A DNA stretch of 64,000 nt from FEB-12 sp964503315 (GCA_964503315.1 CAZCZL010000005.1:1-64000), one strand, 5' to 3'. Shown: positions 15,624-25,196, counted from the stretch's first letter. Notes: generated by a model not told the origin, from the letters alone. Program-made: numbers and translations.

Positions 15624-18014
15624 ATGAGCACTTCGTTACGATCGCTCGCCGCACTATTGCTCAGCGCAGGGCTGCTGTTGATCGCGGTGCAGGGCGCGTC
15701 CGCCGTCTCTACCCAGGGACAGTCGCTGCCGAAACCGACGATGCTGAAGGGGAAGGTCACTGTTCAATTCACCGAGGATGTTATCCCGTCGCGGATAGTC
15801 AACGGGTTTGGACGGGTCTCGGTGGGGGTCGCGTCACTGGACAATGTGCTCGCCACGGTGAACGCGAGTTCAGCCGAGGCGATCTTTGTCGACGCGAAGA
15901 AGCCGGAAGCCGGATCCGACAAGAAGGATCTCACCGGATTCTATGAGTTGACCATCCCGGAGGACGCGGATGTATTCGCGACGGTGCGCGAATTGCTGCA
16001 GAACCCGAATGTCAAGCTGGCCGAACCGGTTTGGCTCTACTATATAGACATTTCCACGCCGAATGATCCGCAGTACGCGAGTCAGTACCAGATGTCGCCG
16101 CCCGGTCCCGACCCACAGCCGTACAACGCATGGGATCTGGAGCGTGGCTCAGACTCCATCAAGATCGCCATCATCGATACCGGTGTACTCTACAACCATC
16201 CTGACCTGACCGGCAATATCTGGGTCAACCCGGGTGAGGATATAGATGGAGATATGGCGGTCTGGGATCCGGGCGACATGAACGGGATCGATGATGACGG
16301 GAATGGATTCATCGATGATCTGGTCGGCTGGGATTTCGTGAACGCGATGAGTTCGGTCTGGCCGGGTGAAGATGGGGTCACTCGCGACAATAATCCGAGC
16401 GACCACAATGGTCACGGCACGCATTGCGCGGGGATCTCCGCCGCGATGACGAATAACGGAACCAACGTGACCGGCGTGGCCGGTGGCTGGTTCGGCGGAC
16501 ACCGTTCGTCACGCGGTTGCCGCATCATGTGCATCCGCGCCGGTGGGACGACAGCCGCCGGATTGGGTGAACTCAATTCCAACGATCTCGCCGCGGCCGT
16601 GAATTACGCCGCGAATAATGGCGCGCACGTCATTAATGGGAGTTGGGGTGGCGGGTCTTTCAGCTCCGCGCTCAATTCCGCCATGTTCAATGCTGTTTCG
16701 GCGGGTGTGTCGTTCATTCACTCCGCTGGAAACGACAATGTTGATGTTGAAGGATGGCACGACCAGGTGCCCGGTGTGGTGACTGTTGCCGCGACCAACA
16801 ACGCCGACCAGAAGTGGGTCTGGAGCTCGTCACAGGGTTCCAACTACGGGACCTGGATAACCGTCAGCGCGCCCGGACAGAATATTCTCTCGACCGTGTC
16901 GAATTCCTATTCTCCCAGTACGGCGATATATACGGGTACGTCCATGGCCGCGCCGTATGTGGCGGGGTTGAACGCGCTGATACGGTCGATGATGCCGTCG
17001 CTGACGCGCGCGCAGGTTGATTCGATCATTACGGTGACGACTGACAATATTGACGCGCAGAATCCATCGTATGTCGGATTGCTCGGCACCGGTCGCGTGA
17101 ACGCGTTCACGGCGCTCTCCGGTCTGGCGAACGCCAAGTTCACCTCGAACGTGACCGACGCGAATGTTCCGTTCACGGTTAACTTCACCGATCAGTCGCC
17201 GAACTCGCCAAGCGCGTGGGATTGGTCGTTCGGCGATGGCGGTACTTCGACCGACCAGAATCCTTCGCACGCGTACAACATCCCCGGGGTTTACGATGTT
17301 TCGCTGAAGATCACGGAGGCAAATGGGCTCGGCGAAGAGCATCTGAATAATTACATTTGGGCGCGCGCGGATACGATCAAGATCGATTCGCTTATCGTTG
17401 ACCCGGGGACCAAGCCGGTCTTTACGGTTCGTCTGGCGAACACGGCGCAAGTCAAGACGATGATGCTGCCGTTCTCCGCGTTCAATGACCAGGGGATCAC
17501 GCTGGATTCATTCTCGGTGGTCGGCACCCGTTGCGCGGCCTTCGAGCAAGTGGCGTTGGATGGCGGCGATGGAATGACGACCTTCGGCATCGACCTTCGA
17601 CCGACGCTCACCGGCACACCGAACTACATGACGGTCGGCAGCGGTACGATCGTAAAGCTGTATTTCAATATACCTTCCACGGCGGCCAAGGGGACGGTGG
17701 TGACGATCGATACGTTGTCGTTGGGATTGGGTGGTTCGAAGAAGCCAAAGATCGCGGCGACGCTGGCGGATTACTGGCCGGTATTTAAGCCGGGGAAGAT
17801 CGTGGTTCGGCCATGTATGCGGGGCAAGATGTTCTGCGGGCCGGGGCTCCCTGACCTGACGGATCTCAGTATATTGATCTCCTACCTGACGACCACGAGT
17901 CCGGTGCCGGATCCGTATGGTGGCAATGTGAACGGGGTTGGCAATATTGACATTTCCGACCTTTCTTACTTGATCGCCTATCTGGTTGCCGGGGGGAACC
18001 CACCGCCGAATTGA
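15624..18014 (+). CDS. Secreted subtilisin-like serine protease with PKD, cohesin-like and dockerin modules
   Basis: The protein has 796 residues. ATG 15624 is preceded by AGGA at 8 nt and gives a signal peptide ending in G-A-S-A; upstream in-frame starts would bury it. A propeptide-like region (to about residue 150) precedes the S8 peptidase domain with a complete triad: Asp185 (I-I-D-T-G), His264 (N-G-H-G-T-H) and Ser440 (G-T-S-M-A-A-P), plus the oxyanion Asn in S-A-G-N-D-N. A PKD domain follows (D-W-S-F-G-D-G-G), then a ~130-residue cohesin-like beta domain, then a C-terminal dockerin-like pair (L-P-D-L-T-D-L and N-I-D-I-S-D-L). It probably degrades extracellular proteins. The dockerin-like tail links it to its secreted neighbours. 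Confidence 0.95.
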   Translation: MSTSLRSLAALLLSAGLLLIAVQGASAVSTQGQSLPKPTMLKGKVTVQFTEDVIPSRIVNGFGRVSVGVASLDNVLATVNASSAEAIFVDAKKPEAGSDKKDLTGFYELTIPEDADVFATVRELLQNPNVKLAEPVWLYYIDISTPNDPQYASQYQMSPPGPDPQPYNAWDLERGSDSIKIAIIDTGVLYNHPDLTGNIWVNPGEDIDGDMAVWDPGDMNGIDDDGNGFIDDLVGWDFVNAMSSVWPGEDGVTRDNNPSDHNGHGTHCAGISAAMTNNGTNVTGVAGGWFGGHRSSRGCRIMCIRAGGTTAAGLGELNSNDLAAAVNYAANNGAHVINGSWGGGSFSSALNSAMFNAVSAGVSFIHSAGNDNVDVEGWHDQVPGVVTVAATNNADQKWVWSSSQGSNYGTWITVSAPGQNILSTVSNSYSPSTAIYTGTSMAAPYVAGLNALIRSMMPSLTRAQVDSIITVTTDNIDAQNPSYVGLLGTGRVNAFTALSGLANAKFTSNVTDANVPFTVNFTDQSPNSPSAWDWSFGDGGTSTDQNPSHAYNIPGVYDVSLKITEANGLGEEHLNNYIWARADTIKIDSLIVDPGTKPVFTVRLANTAQVKTMMLPFSAFNDQGITLDSFSVVGTRCAAFEQVALDGGDGMTTFGIDLRPTLTGTPNYMTVGSGTIVKLYFNIPSTAAKGTVVTIDTLSLGLGGSKKPKIAATLADYWPVFKPGKIVVRPCMRGKMFCGPGLPDLTDLSILISYLTTTSPVPDPYGGNVNGVGNIDISDLSYLIAYLVAGGNPPPN

Positions 18015-18040
18015 GCTGTTGAAGCATAAAGAACGGTCCA

Positions 18041-18077
18041 TAGCGGGGTTGTAAATCCAACCCCGCTATTATTTTAT
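18041..18077 (+). terminator. Rho-independent terminator after the protease gene
   Basis: AGCGGGGTTG pairs perfectly with CAACCCCGCT around a 6-nt loop, followed by ATTATTTTAT. Confidence 0.9.
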
Positions 18078-18098
18078 GAGAAAAGGCAGACTTTTTTA

Positions 18099-18128
18099 TT
18101 GACGCCGGACTTTGGGGGGTGTTATAGT
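18099..18128 (+). promoter_or_regulatory. Promoter for the 18339 gene
   Basis: TTGACG and TATAGT (five of six) are 18 nt apart, directly after the preceding terminator. The predicted start is near 18135, leaving a leader of about 200 nt. Confidence 0.65.
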
Positions 18129-18134
18129 TGTGTA

Positions 18135-18338
18135 CTTTCTAAAATCTGCCCTAATGTGAAGTGGCATAACACAAACCTCACAGGGAGGTGTAGCAGAACA
18201 TAGTTTGTTAATGTCTTTGATTTTGTTCCGCGATTTCACGGATGGACACGTCGATGGAGTATCGACGGTTGATGGCGCGGCCAAGGTGGCCGCATACTTT
18301 GATAACATGTGTGTGGATAATAAAGGTAGGAGTATCAA
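18135..18338 (+). other. Leader with successive hairpins
   Basis: This non-coding leader contains ACCTC/GAGGT (around 18175), TCCG/CGGA (around 18227), GTCGAT/ATCGAC (18251-18267) and the perfect stem GCGGCC/GGCCGC with loop AAGGT (18277-18293). AAGGTGGCCGC also occurs in the leader of the 11601 gene (11261-11271). AGGAG lies 6 nt before the start codon. Confidence 0.4.
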
Positions 18339-19313
18339 ATGAAGCGATCAATTCTGTTCGTGCTTCTGTTCGCCGTTCTGGCGATCGTGGCGGGTTCGAA
18401 CAGCTACGCGCAGTCGCACGTCGTTAAGATCGATACGATCAAGAACACCCAGTACGCGAACGAGATTCAGGAAGGGCAGAACCCCCGGTTCCTTTTCCGA
18501 ATCACTAATAACACCGCCAACTACTATGATGTGAGTTTGGGGGTCAAGTTCACCTCCCCTGATGGCGCCGCGTGGGACAGCATCACGACCGACTCGGTCG
18601 GGCCGTTCAATATCGACGGCGAGTGCATCTGGGGTCTTCGTTGGAACCAGGTGTTTGCGTTTGACGAAGGGAACAATGGATCAGGCGCTGGCAGCGACAC
18701 GGCCGGATTCCTCGGCGCCGGCAGCCCGACTTCCGCTTCCCGGCAGTTGGCTCCCAACTACAATGATACGATGATGGCGGTGACCGTCTGGTTGAATGGC
18801 ACCAGCAACCATGGCAAGCATATCTGCGTTGATTCAGCCGTCGCTCAGGATGCGCTGTGGACGTGGAAATGGGTGGAGCGCGGTACGTTCGCTGACATAT
18901 TCCCGACGTTCGAGTCCTATGGCGGCATTACGTATGAACCGTCCGGCACCGGTGCCGATCGTATCGGCTCGGGTTACTGCTTCATGGTTCGCGACCCGCT
19001 CGTAGGCGTGGACGAGAATGAAGGACTGCTCCCGAAGGAATTCACGGTCAGCAAGAACTATCCGAACCCGTTCAACCCGTCCACCACGATCGACTACTCC
19101 GTGCCGCGGAAGTCGAAAGTGAACCTCTCCGTGTACAACGTGCTCGGTCAGAAGGTGGCGACGCTGGTGAATACCGAGATGGCTGCCGGCAAGTACCGCG
19201 CCGTCTGGGATGGTAAGGCCGACAACGGCTCGACTCTCTCCTCGGGTATCTATTTCTACAAGTTTGAAGCTGACAACTTCGTTAAGACCTCTAAAATGGT
19301 CATGCTGAAGTAG
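18339..19313 (+). CDS. Secreted protein with type IX C-terminal sorting domain
   Basis: The protein has 324 residues with a signal peptide (M-K-R-S, hydrophobic core, S-Y-A-Q). Residues to about 230 are an unrecognised all-beta region. From F-T-V-S-K-N-Y-P-N-P-F-N-P-S-T-T onward it matches the type A sorting domain of type IX secretion: Y-P-N-P-F-N-P, then V-Y-N-V-L-G-Q, then S-G-I-Y-F-Y-K and the terminal K-M-V-M-L-K. It is therefore expected to cross the outer membrane and be released or anchored after removal of that domain. AGGAG lies 6 nt upstream of the ATG. The gene is monocistronic, bounded by its own promoter and terminator. Confidence 0.9.
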   Translation: MKRSILFVLLFAVLAIVAGSNSYAQSHVVKIDTIKNTQYANEIQEGQNPRFLFRITNNTANYYDVSLGVKFTSPDGAAWDSITTDSVGPFNIDGECIWGLRWNQVFAFDEGNNGSGAGSDTAGFLGAGSPTSASRQLAPNYNDTMMAVTVWLNGTSNHGKHICVDSAVAQDALWTWKWVERGTFADIFPTFESYGGITYEPSGTGADRIGSGYCFMVRDPLVGVDENEGLLPKEFTVSKNYPNPFNPSTTIDYSVPRKSKVNLSVYNVLGQKVATLVNTEMAAGKYRAVWDGKADNGSTLSSGIYFYKFEADNFVKTSKMVMLK

Positions 19314-19332
19314 TCAAATCCTTGAAGACTTA

Positions 19333-19364
19333 AACCCCTCCGGCTTTGGCCGGAGGGGTTTTTT
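19333..19364 (+). terminator. Strong rho-independent terminator
   Basis: AACCCCTCCGGC pairs perfectly with GCCGGAGGGGTT around a TTTG loop, followed by T residues. Confidence 0.96.
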
Positions 19365-19434
19365 GTTGACGGCTTGGCCAAAAGGTGATTGCGCCGATTA
19401 ACGTGTTGTGGCGCAATATCTTAAATGATTCTCC

Positions 19435-19463
19435 TTGACAATCTTCGGGGGATATGTTAGGCT
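19435..19463 (+). promoter_or_regulatory. Promoter for the GH35/ggt pair
   Basis: Perfect TTGACA, 17-nt spacer, then TAGGCT. The predicted leader is about 50 nt. Confidence 0.6.
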
Positions 19464-19518
19464 ACTATTTCAATGGCCCATGCCGCAAGTTATAACTAAT
19501 TGATAGACAAGGTTTTAT

Positions 19519-21702
19519 ATGTTAGGAGTCATCGGGAATCGATTCTCCATTGGTAAAGAAACGTATCAGCCCTTCTCAGCCGAACTTCACTATTTCCGGA
19601 TCGACAAGAGATACTGGTCAATCTGCTTTGAGCGCATCAAGCGCGCGGGATTTCGGATCATCTCCACCGCCGTGCCGTGGAACTTGCATCAGGATGACAG
19701 CAAGTACATCGATTTCAACGGCTACAATGATCCCCGTCGCGACCTGATCGTCTTTCTGGAACTGGCGCGCGAGTTCGCTTTCAAGGTAGTGCTTCGTCCA
19801 GGACCGTGGATCAATGGTCAGCTCCCCAATGGAGGCTTGCCGAATTTCCTGTTTCAGGATATCCGTCTCCTCGCCCGCGATTCACAGGGAAATGAACTGA
19901 AGTTGCCGTCGACCTTCGGTGTCCAGGGCGGATATTTGCCGAGCTATCTGCATCCGAATTTCCAGTTTCACCTGAAGAACTATTTCAAGTCATTCATCGA
20001 GACGACCAAAAACTACGTTCATCCGCGCGGCCCGGTTTTCATGGTCGAGCTGGATTATGAGACCTCGTTCGGTCGCATGCTCGATCCGGACAAAGCGGAT
20101 TACAATCCGGATCTTATCGCGAAATATTACCCGCCGTTCCTGGATGGCCTCTATCAGGGGGATATCAAGAAACTCGCGACCCGGTACAAAGAAAAGCACA
20201 GCTCGTTTGAGTCGGTCGAGCCGCCTAAGAAATTCGCCGGGTTGGATATCGAAGACTACCCCAAAGTACTGGATTGGATGAAATTCCGTGAGTACACCCT
20301 CAACACCTATCTGGAGGTGATGGAGGATCTCTTCAAGTCGTACACGGTGGAGCCGCTGTTTTTCCGTTCGCTCTATTTCAACGCGGGCGAACTGCTGCCA
20401 GCGTTTAATCTGGTGCCGGAGGATCGAGCGCCATTTTTGGGCGCGAATGTCTTCCCTGAGGGGAATTATTTCGACCTGGCGAACAAAGCCCGCTTCCTGA
20501 AGGCAGAATACGGTTTCGCGTTTGCGTCGTCGTTCTCATCGGGTGGGGCGTCGGCTATGCCGAATCGTGACCGCGAACTAAAACCGATCACCGATAATAT
20601 CCGCCGGTTTTACTATGCGGCAGGCGCCGCGGCCGGATTCAAAGGGCTCAATCACTATATGTTTGTCGATCGCGACTACTGGTATGGCGCGCCGCTGCAC
20701 CAGGATGGAACGGTCGGCGACGGCTACGAAGTCGCGAAGAATTTCAACAACGCGATCACGACGCTCGGTTTCGATGAGATGGAATCGAAGAACGATGTCT
20801 GCGTGGTGGCCAATCGACTCTACTACATGCTTCGTCGCACCTCGAGTGAGAAAGAATTCACATACTTGCCGCGGTTGGTCGATGAATCGATGACCGGATT
20901 CTGCCGCGACCTGATGCGTCTCAAGATACATTACGGTATTCGCGAGAATCGTGACTGGAACGCACTCAAAGAATACAAGATGGTCTTTGTGCCGACCGCC
21001 GAAGTGATGTCCGAGAAGGATCAGGAAGGGCTGGTTGATCTGGCCAAAGCCGGTGTGACCGTTGTCCTGTGCGGTTTGATGCCGAAGTACGACGAGAATC
21101 TGAAAGAGTGCCATGTCCTCGCCAATCATTTCCGTATCAAAACCACGACCGATTATCATATCGGATCGGTAACACACAAAAACGGCACGTTCCCAACGTA
21201 CATCTATGGCTCAATCCGTCCGCCGGAGGACGGCAGAGTTAAGAAACTGGCGACCGAGGGGCAAAAGGTCATCGCCGTCAGTACCAATCGCTTCAAAGGG
21301 ATGATGTATCTCTTCACGTTTGATTTCGCTTCGGGCGGAAATCACCAGAAGCTGGCGTTTGTCGAGTCAATCCTGTCCGGCGAGAATATCAACAGCCATC
21401 TCTACTCGTCCGATCCGTCGGTTGATGTCGCTTTCCAGATGGGTGAAAAGAAGGGAATGCTTTTTGTCGTGGTCCCGCCACCGGGTGAACTGTCCGACAG
21501 TTTTGAGGCGCGCGAGAAAGAGGTCATCATTCGCGCTGATCTGAAAGAACTTGGTTTCTCCGCGGCCAATCTGAAACTTACCAATATCCTGGCCGGTGAA
21601 GGGGCCGAGGCGATCAAGACCTCCGCGAAAGATCTCAAGGAAGGAATGCCGATCAAGGTGATGTATCCTGACGGCGTCATTTTCCTCGTCGAGAAACGTT
21701 AA
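19519..21702 (+). CDS. GH35-like beta-galactosidase, cytoplasmic
   Basis: The protein has 727 residues and no signal peptide. The N-terminal half is a TIM barrel of the GH35/GH42 type: F-S-A-E-L-H-Y-F-R near the start, A-V-P-W-N, and L-R-P-G-P-W-I-N-G. The segment F-M-V-E-L-D-Y-E aligns with the Q-x-E-N-E-Y signature and keeps the acid/base position as Glu181. A second Glu, Glu330 in K-A-E-Y-G, is the likely nucleophile. The active-site surroundings differ from textbook GH35, so the true sugar substrate is uncertain. The C-terminal ~300 residues include a probable glutamine-amidotransferase-like (beta-galactosidase trimerisation) fold. The gene is followed after 22 nt by gamma-glutamyltransferase, probably in one transcript. 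Confidence 0.8.
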   Translation: MLGVIGNRFSIGKETYQPFSAELHYFRIDKRYWSICFERIKRAGFRIISTAVPWNLHQDDSKYIDFNGYNDPRRDLIVFLELAREFAFKVVLRPGPWINGQLPNGGLPNFLFQDIRLLARDSQGNELKLPSTFGVQGGYLPSYLHPNFQFHLKNYFKSFIETTKNYVHPRGPVFMVELDYETSFGRMLDPDKADYNPDLIAKYYPPFLDGLYQGDIKKLATRYKEKHSSFESVEPPKKFAGLDIEDYPKVLDWMKFREYTLNTYLEVMEDLFKSYTVEPLFFRSLYFNAGELLPAFNLVPEDRAPFLGANVFPEGNYFDLANKARFLKAEYGFAFASSFSSGGASAMPNRDRELKPITDNIRRFYYAAGAAAGFKGLNHYMFVDRDYWYGAPLHQDGTVGDGYEVAKNFNNAITTLGFDEMESKNDVCVVANRLYYMLRRTSSEKEFTYLPRLVDESMTGFCRDLMRLKIHYGIRENRDWNALKEYKMVFVPTAEVMSEKDQEGLVDLAKAGVTVVLCGLMPKYDENLKECHVLANHFRIKTTTDYHIGSVTHKNGTFPTYIYGSIRPPEDGRVKKLATEGQKVIAVSTNRFKGMMYLFTFDFASGGNHQKLAFVESILSGENINSHLYSSDPSVDVAFQMGEKKGMLFVVVPPPGELSDSFEAREKEVIIRADLKELGFSAANLKLTNILAGEGAEAIKTSAKDLKEGMPIKVMYPDGVIFLVEKR

Positions 21703-21724
21703 CGGCGTATTGTCAGGAGTGACC

Positions 21725-23425
21725 ATGTCGCTTCAGGCTGACAGACTAGTCAAACGAATCATGTGGGCGATACTCGGTATCGCCCTTTTTCTTGTTCCGG
21801 TGTGTGGCTTTGCGGCTGACGAATCCTATCGTCGTGGCGCAGTGACCACTGCATCACCAGACGCAACTGCCATCGGCGAGCAGATTTTCCGTCAGGGGGG
21901 AAACGCGTTTGATGTCGCGGTTGCTGTTGGCTTCGCGCTGGCGGTCAGTTATCCGGAGGCGGGGAATATTGGCGGCGGTGGATTCGCGCTGATTCGCGAC
22001 GCTAAGACTGGGGAAATACGCGCGCTTGATTTCCGCGAAGTCGCTCCTTTGGCCGCGACGGAGATGATGTATCTTGATCCTAATGGAAATGTGATCAAGG
22101 ATCTCTCCCTGTATGGCGCGAAAGCGGTCGGAGTACCCGGGACAGTGGCGGGGTTACACGAACTCTGGAAGCATTACGGCACTCTTAAGTGGAATGAGCT
22201 GATACAACCGGCAGTCGACCTTGCTCGACATGGATTGGTCATTGATCAGTACATGTCGGGAGCCATTGCCGAGGATGCTGACAATCTAAAGAGATTTCCG
22301 TCTACTGCTGAGATCTTCCTGCCGTATGGAAAGCCACCGTCACCTGGTGACACGCTCCGTCAGGCGGATCTTGCTCGCTCACTCGATCTAATTGCCTTAC
22401 GTGGCCCGGAGTCGTTCTATCGAGGCGGGATCGCCGATCAGATAGTGGCGACCATGCAGAAGCACGGCGGATTGATCACTCACGATGATCTTGCCGCGTA
22501 CAGACCGGTCTGGCGAACTCCAACGCATATCAGATTTGACTCGCTGGATATCTACTCCATGCCGCCGCCATCGTCGGGTGGGATAATTGTCGGGCAGATA
22601 CTGAAGTTACTCGAGCCATACGATTTCTCCGGCATGACGCCAACCTCGCCACAATATCTGCATCTGTTCTGTGAAGCATCCAAACTCGCGTATGCCGACC
22701 GGTCAATGCACTTGGGCGACCCTGCGTTCTGGCAGTCACCTGATCTGCTTGACAGCAGTTACCTCGCTCGGCTTCGCGGGAAGATGAATGCGGAGAAAGC
22801 GACGCCATCGTCAGAAATCAAACCTGGCGAACCGCCTCACGAATCGGACCAGACAACACATTACTCAATCTGCGATTCGGCTGGCAACATGGTGGCAGTC
22901 ACCTACACGCTGAATACCAGCTTTGGCTCATGCCTGATGGTCGAGGGAGGCGGATTCCTGCTGAATAACGAGATGGATGACTTCTCCGTCAAGCCAGGAG
23001 TGCCGAATGTGTATGGATTGATCGGTGGCGAGGCGAACAAGGTCGAAGCGGGGAAGCGGATGTTGTCATCGATGTCGCCGACTTTGGTGATGAAGGAGAA
23101 CAAGCCGTACCTGATCCTTGGTTCGCCGGGTGGTTCGAAGATCATCACAACAGTCGCGGAGGGGATACTGAGTTTCGCGAGATTCCACCGCAGCGCGACA
23201 GAGACAGTCGCCACCGCGCGATTCCATCATCAGTGGGCGCCGGATATTCTCTATCTTGAGGAAGCGAGTTGGGCGGGATCGGTGAGTGAAGATCTGAAAG
23301 CGCGCGGATACACGATCAAGAAGATCCCGGCTTGGTGTAATCTGCAGTTGGTCGCGATCGATAGTTCCGGCACGATGATTCCCGCCTCCGACCCGCGCGG
23401 GAATGGAAAAGCGGGTGGGTGGTAG
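21725..23425 (+). CDS. ggt: Gamma-glutamyltransferase
   Basis: The protein has 566 residues. ATG 21725 is chosen because AGGAG lies 5 nt upstream and a signal peptide (ending around V-C-G-F-A-A-D) follows. It hydrolyses or transfers the gamma-glutamyl group of glutathione and related peptides, normally in the periplasm. The self-cleavage and nucleophile site is clear: D-Q-T-T-H-Y-S with Thr377 as the expected first residue of the small subunit, followed by A-V-T-Y-T-L-N-T-S-F-G. Other family marks are E-A-G-N-I-G-G-G-G-F and S-S-M-S-P-T-L. Its position 22 nt after the GH35-like gene suggests one operon for scavenging. Confidence 0.95.
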   Translation: MSLQADRLVKRIMWAILGIALFLVPVCGFAADESYRRGAVTTASPDATAIGEQIFRQGGNAFDVAVAVGFALAVSYPEAGNIGGGGFALIRDAKTGEIRALDFREVAPLAATEMMYLDPNGNVIKDLSLYGAKAVGVPGTVAGLHELWKHYGTLKWNELIQPAVDLARHGLVIDQYMSGAIAEDADNLKRFPSTAEIFLPYGKPPSPGDTLRQADLARSLDLIALRGPESFYRGGIADQIVATMQKHGGLITHDDLAAYRPVWRTPTHIRFDSLDIYSMPPPSSGGIIVGQILKLLEPYDFSGMTPTSPQYLHLFCEASKLAYADRSMHLGDPAFWQSPDLLDSSYLARLRGKMNAEKATPSSEIKPGEPPHESDQTTHYSICDSAGNMVAVTYTLNTSFGSCLMVEGGGFLLNNEMDDFSVKPGVPNVYGLIGGEANKVEAGKRMLSSMSPTLVMKENKPYLILGSPGGSKIITTVAEGILSFARFHRSATETVATARFHHQWAPDILYLEEASWAGSVSEDLKARGYTIKKIPAWCNLQLVAIDSSGTMIPASDPRGNGKAGGW

Positions 23426-23494
23426 GGGGCGGGCACATTCGACAAGCGAGCAGCGGACCGGTCCAGACGAGGTCTGCCTTGTGAAATCCGGCAC

Positions 23495-23523
23495 TTGCTC
23501 CGACGGCCGAAATTCCCTACATT
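23495..23523 (+). promoter_or_regulatory. Candidate promoter for pyrroline-5-carboxylate dehydrogenase
   Basis: TTGCTC, 17-nt spacer, TACATT. Both boxes are imperfect but the spacing matches the other promoters here. The leader would be about 45 nt. Confidence 0.35.
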
Positions 23524-23576
23524 ATCCCTCCAAAGTTGGTTGATAAAAGTAGTCTGTTTATAGAGGAGTGTTTCAG

Positions 23577-25196
23577 ATGGGTATCTATCGCGTCCCGCCG
23601 CCAAAGAACGAGCCGGTAATGAGTTACGCCCCCGGTTCGGCTGAACGTGAAGGAATCAAGAAGGCTCTCGCCGAGCTTAAAGCCAATCCGATCGAGATCC
23701 CGATGTATATCAACGGCCAGGAAGTTCGGGCCGGCAAAAAACTTGAGATCCGCTCGCCGCACAACCACAACCTCGTGCTCGGCCATTATTGGCAGGGTGG
23801 CGAGGAAGAAGTCAAGGCCGCGGTCGATGCCTCCATGGAGGCCGCCAAAACCTGGGCGTATATGCCGTGGGAGCAGCGTGCGGCTATCTTTCTGAAAGCC
23901 GCTGAACTGATGGCCGGACCGTACCGGTACATCATGAATGGCGCCGCGATGCTGGCGCACTCGAAGAATATCTTCCAGGCGGAGATCGACGCGGTCTGTG
24001 AGTTGGTCGATTTCTTCCGCTTCAATGCCCACTTCATGCAGCAGATCTATGATATCCAGCCGCTGTCATCGGTGGGTATCTGGGATCGGACGGATCATCG
24101 GCCGCTCGAAGGATTCATCTTCGCCGTGACGCCGTTTAATTTTGTTTCGATCAATGGCAATCTCCCGACCGCTCCCGCGATGATGGGGAATGTGGTGGTC
24201 TGGAAACCGGCGTCGACCGCAATATACACTTCGCATTTCATCATGAAGATCCTACGCCAGTCAGGTCTACCGGATGGCGTGATCAATATGATCTTCGCGC
24301 GTGGCTCCGCCGTTGGCAACACGGTGCTGAAGAACCCGAATCTCGCGGGGATACACTTCACCGGTTCGACCGGCGTGTTCCACAACATGTGGAAGACGGT
24401 GGGCGAGAATATCGCGACGTACAAAACCTATCCGCGTCTGGTCGGTGAGACCGGCGGCAAAGATTTTATCGTGGCGCATCCGTCAGCGAATCCGGCCGAG
24501 GTCGCGACCGCGATTGTGCGCGGTTCGTTTGAATATCAGGGGCAGAAATGCTCCGCGTCATCGCGCTGTTATCTCCCCAAATCACTCTGGCCGAAGATCA
24601 AGGAAGTGATGCTGAAACAGCTTGCTGAGATCAAGATGGGCGACCCGGAAGATTTCGGGAATTTCGTCAATGCCGTTATCGATGAATCCGCCTATGAGTC
24701 GATCAAGGAGTTCATTGATTTCGCCAAAGTTCAGAAGGATGCCGAGATCTTGCATGGCGGTGTCTGCGAAAAAAGCAAGGGGTGGTTCATTCAGCCGACT
24801 GTTGTGCTGACGACCAATCCGCATTTCCGACTGCTCGAGGAAGAGATCTTCGGGCCGGTAGTAACGCTCTATGTCTACGATGACGCCGAGTACGCGAAGA
24901 CTCTGCATTTGGTAGACAGCACGTCGCCGTACGCGTTGACCGGCGCGGTGTTCGCGACCGACCGCAAGGCGGTTGAGCTTGCCGAGCGGACATTGCGTCA
25001 TGCGGCCGGGAATTTCTATATCAACGACAAGCCGACCGGCGCGGTGGTAGGACAGCAGCCGTTTGGCGGCGGTCGTGCGTCGGGAACGAATGACAAGGCG
25101 GGCGGAATCCAGAACATGTTGCGCTGGACCTCGCCGCGTTCGATCAAAGAGACGTTTGTCCCGCCGACGGATTATAAGTATCCGTTCCTCGGATAG
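23577..25196 (+). CDS. pruA: Delta-1-pyrroline-5-carboxylate dehydrogenase
   Basis: The protein has 539 residues. ATG 23577 has GAGGAG 8 nt upstream. It oxidises glutamate semialdehyde (pyrroline-5-carboxylate) to glutamate with NAD+, the second step of proline breakdown. The aldehyde dehydrogenase core is complete: F-A-V-T-P-F-N-F near the cofactor site, H-F-T-G-S-T-G-V-F, general-base Glu291 in V-G-E-T-G-G-K-D, catalytic Cys325 in G-Q-K-C-S-A-S-S-R, and E-E-I-F-G-P-V-V. The sequence resembles the monofunctional pruA branch common in Bacteroidota and eukaryotes rather than proteobacterial PutA. No proline dehydrogenase gene lies in the window, so the first step must be encoded elsewhere. Confidence 0.95.
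   Translation: MGIYRVPPPKNEPVMSYAPGSAEREGIKKALAELKANPIEIPMYINGQEVRAGKKLEIRSPHNHNLVLGHYWQGGEEEVKAAVDASMEAAKTWAYMPWEQRAAIFLKAAELMAGPYRYIMNGAAMLAHSKNIFQAEIDAVCELVDFFRFNAHFMQQIYDIQPLSSVGIWDRTDHRPLEGFIFAVTPFNFVSINGNLPTAPAMMGNVVVWKPASTAIYTSHFIMKILRQSGLPDGVINMIFARGSAVGNTVLKNPNLAGIHFTGSTGVFHNMWKTVGENIATYKTYPRLVGETGGKDFIVAHPSANPAEVATAIVRGSFEYQGQKCSASSRCYLPKSLWPKIKEVMLKQLAEIKMGDPEDFGNFVNAVIDESAYESIKEFIDFAKVQKDAEILHGGVCEKSKGWFIQPTVVLTTNPHFRLLEEEIFGPVVTLYVYDDAEYAKTLHLVDSTSPYALTGAVFATDRKAVELAERTLRHAAGNFYINDKPTGAVVGQQPFGGGRASGTNDKAGGIQNMLRWTSPRSIKETFVPPTDYKYPFLG

Noticed and set aside
23426..23576. Possible remnant of the GGGCAGACG repeat before pruA (CCAGACGAGGTCTGCC)
   Set aside because: Only a short imperfect match and no clear stem; too little to call a repeat copy.
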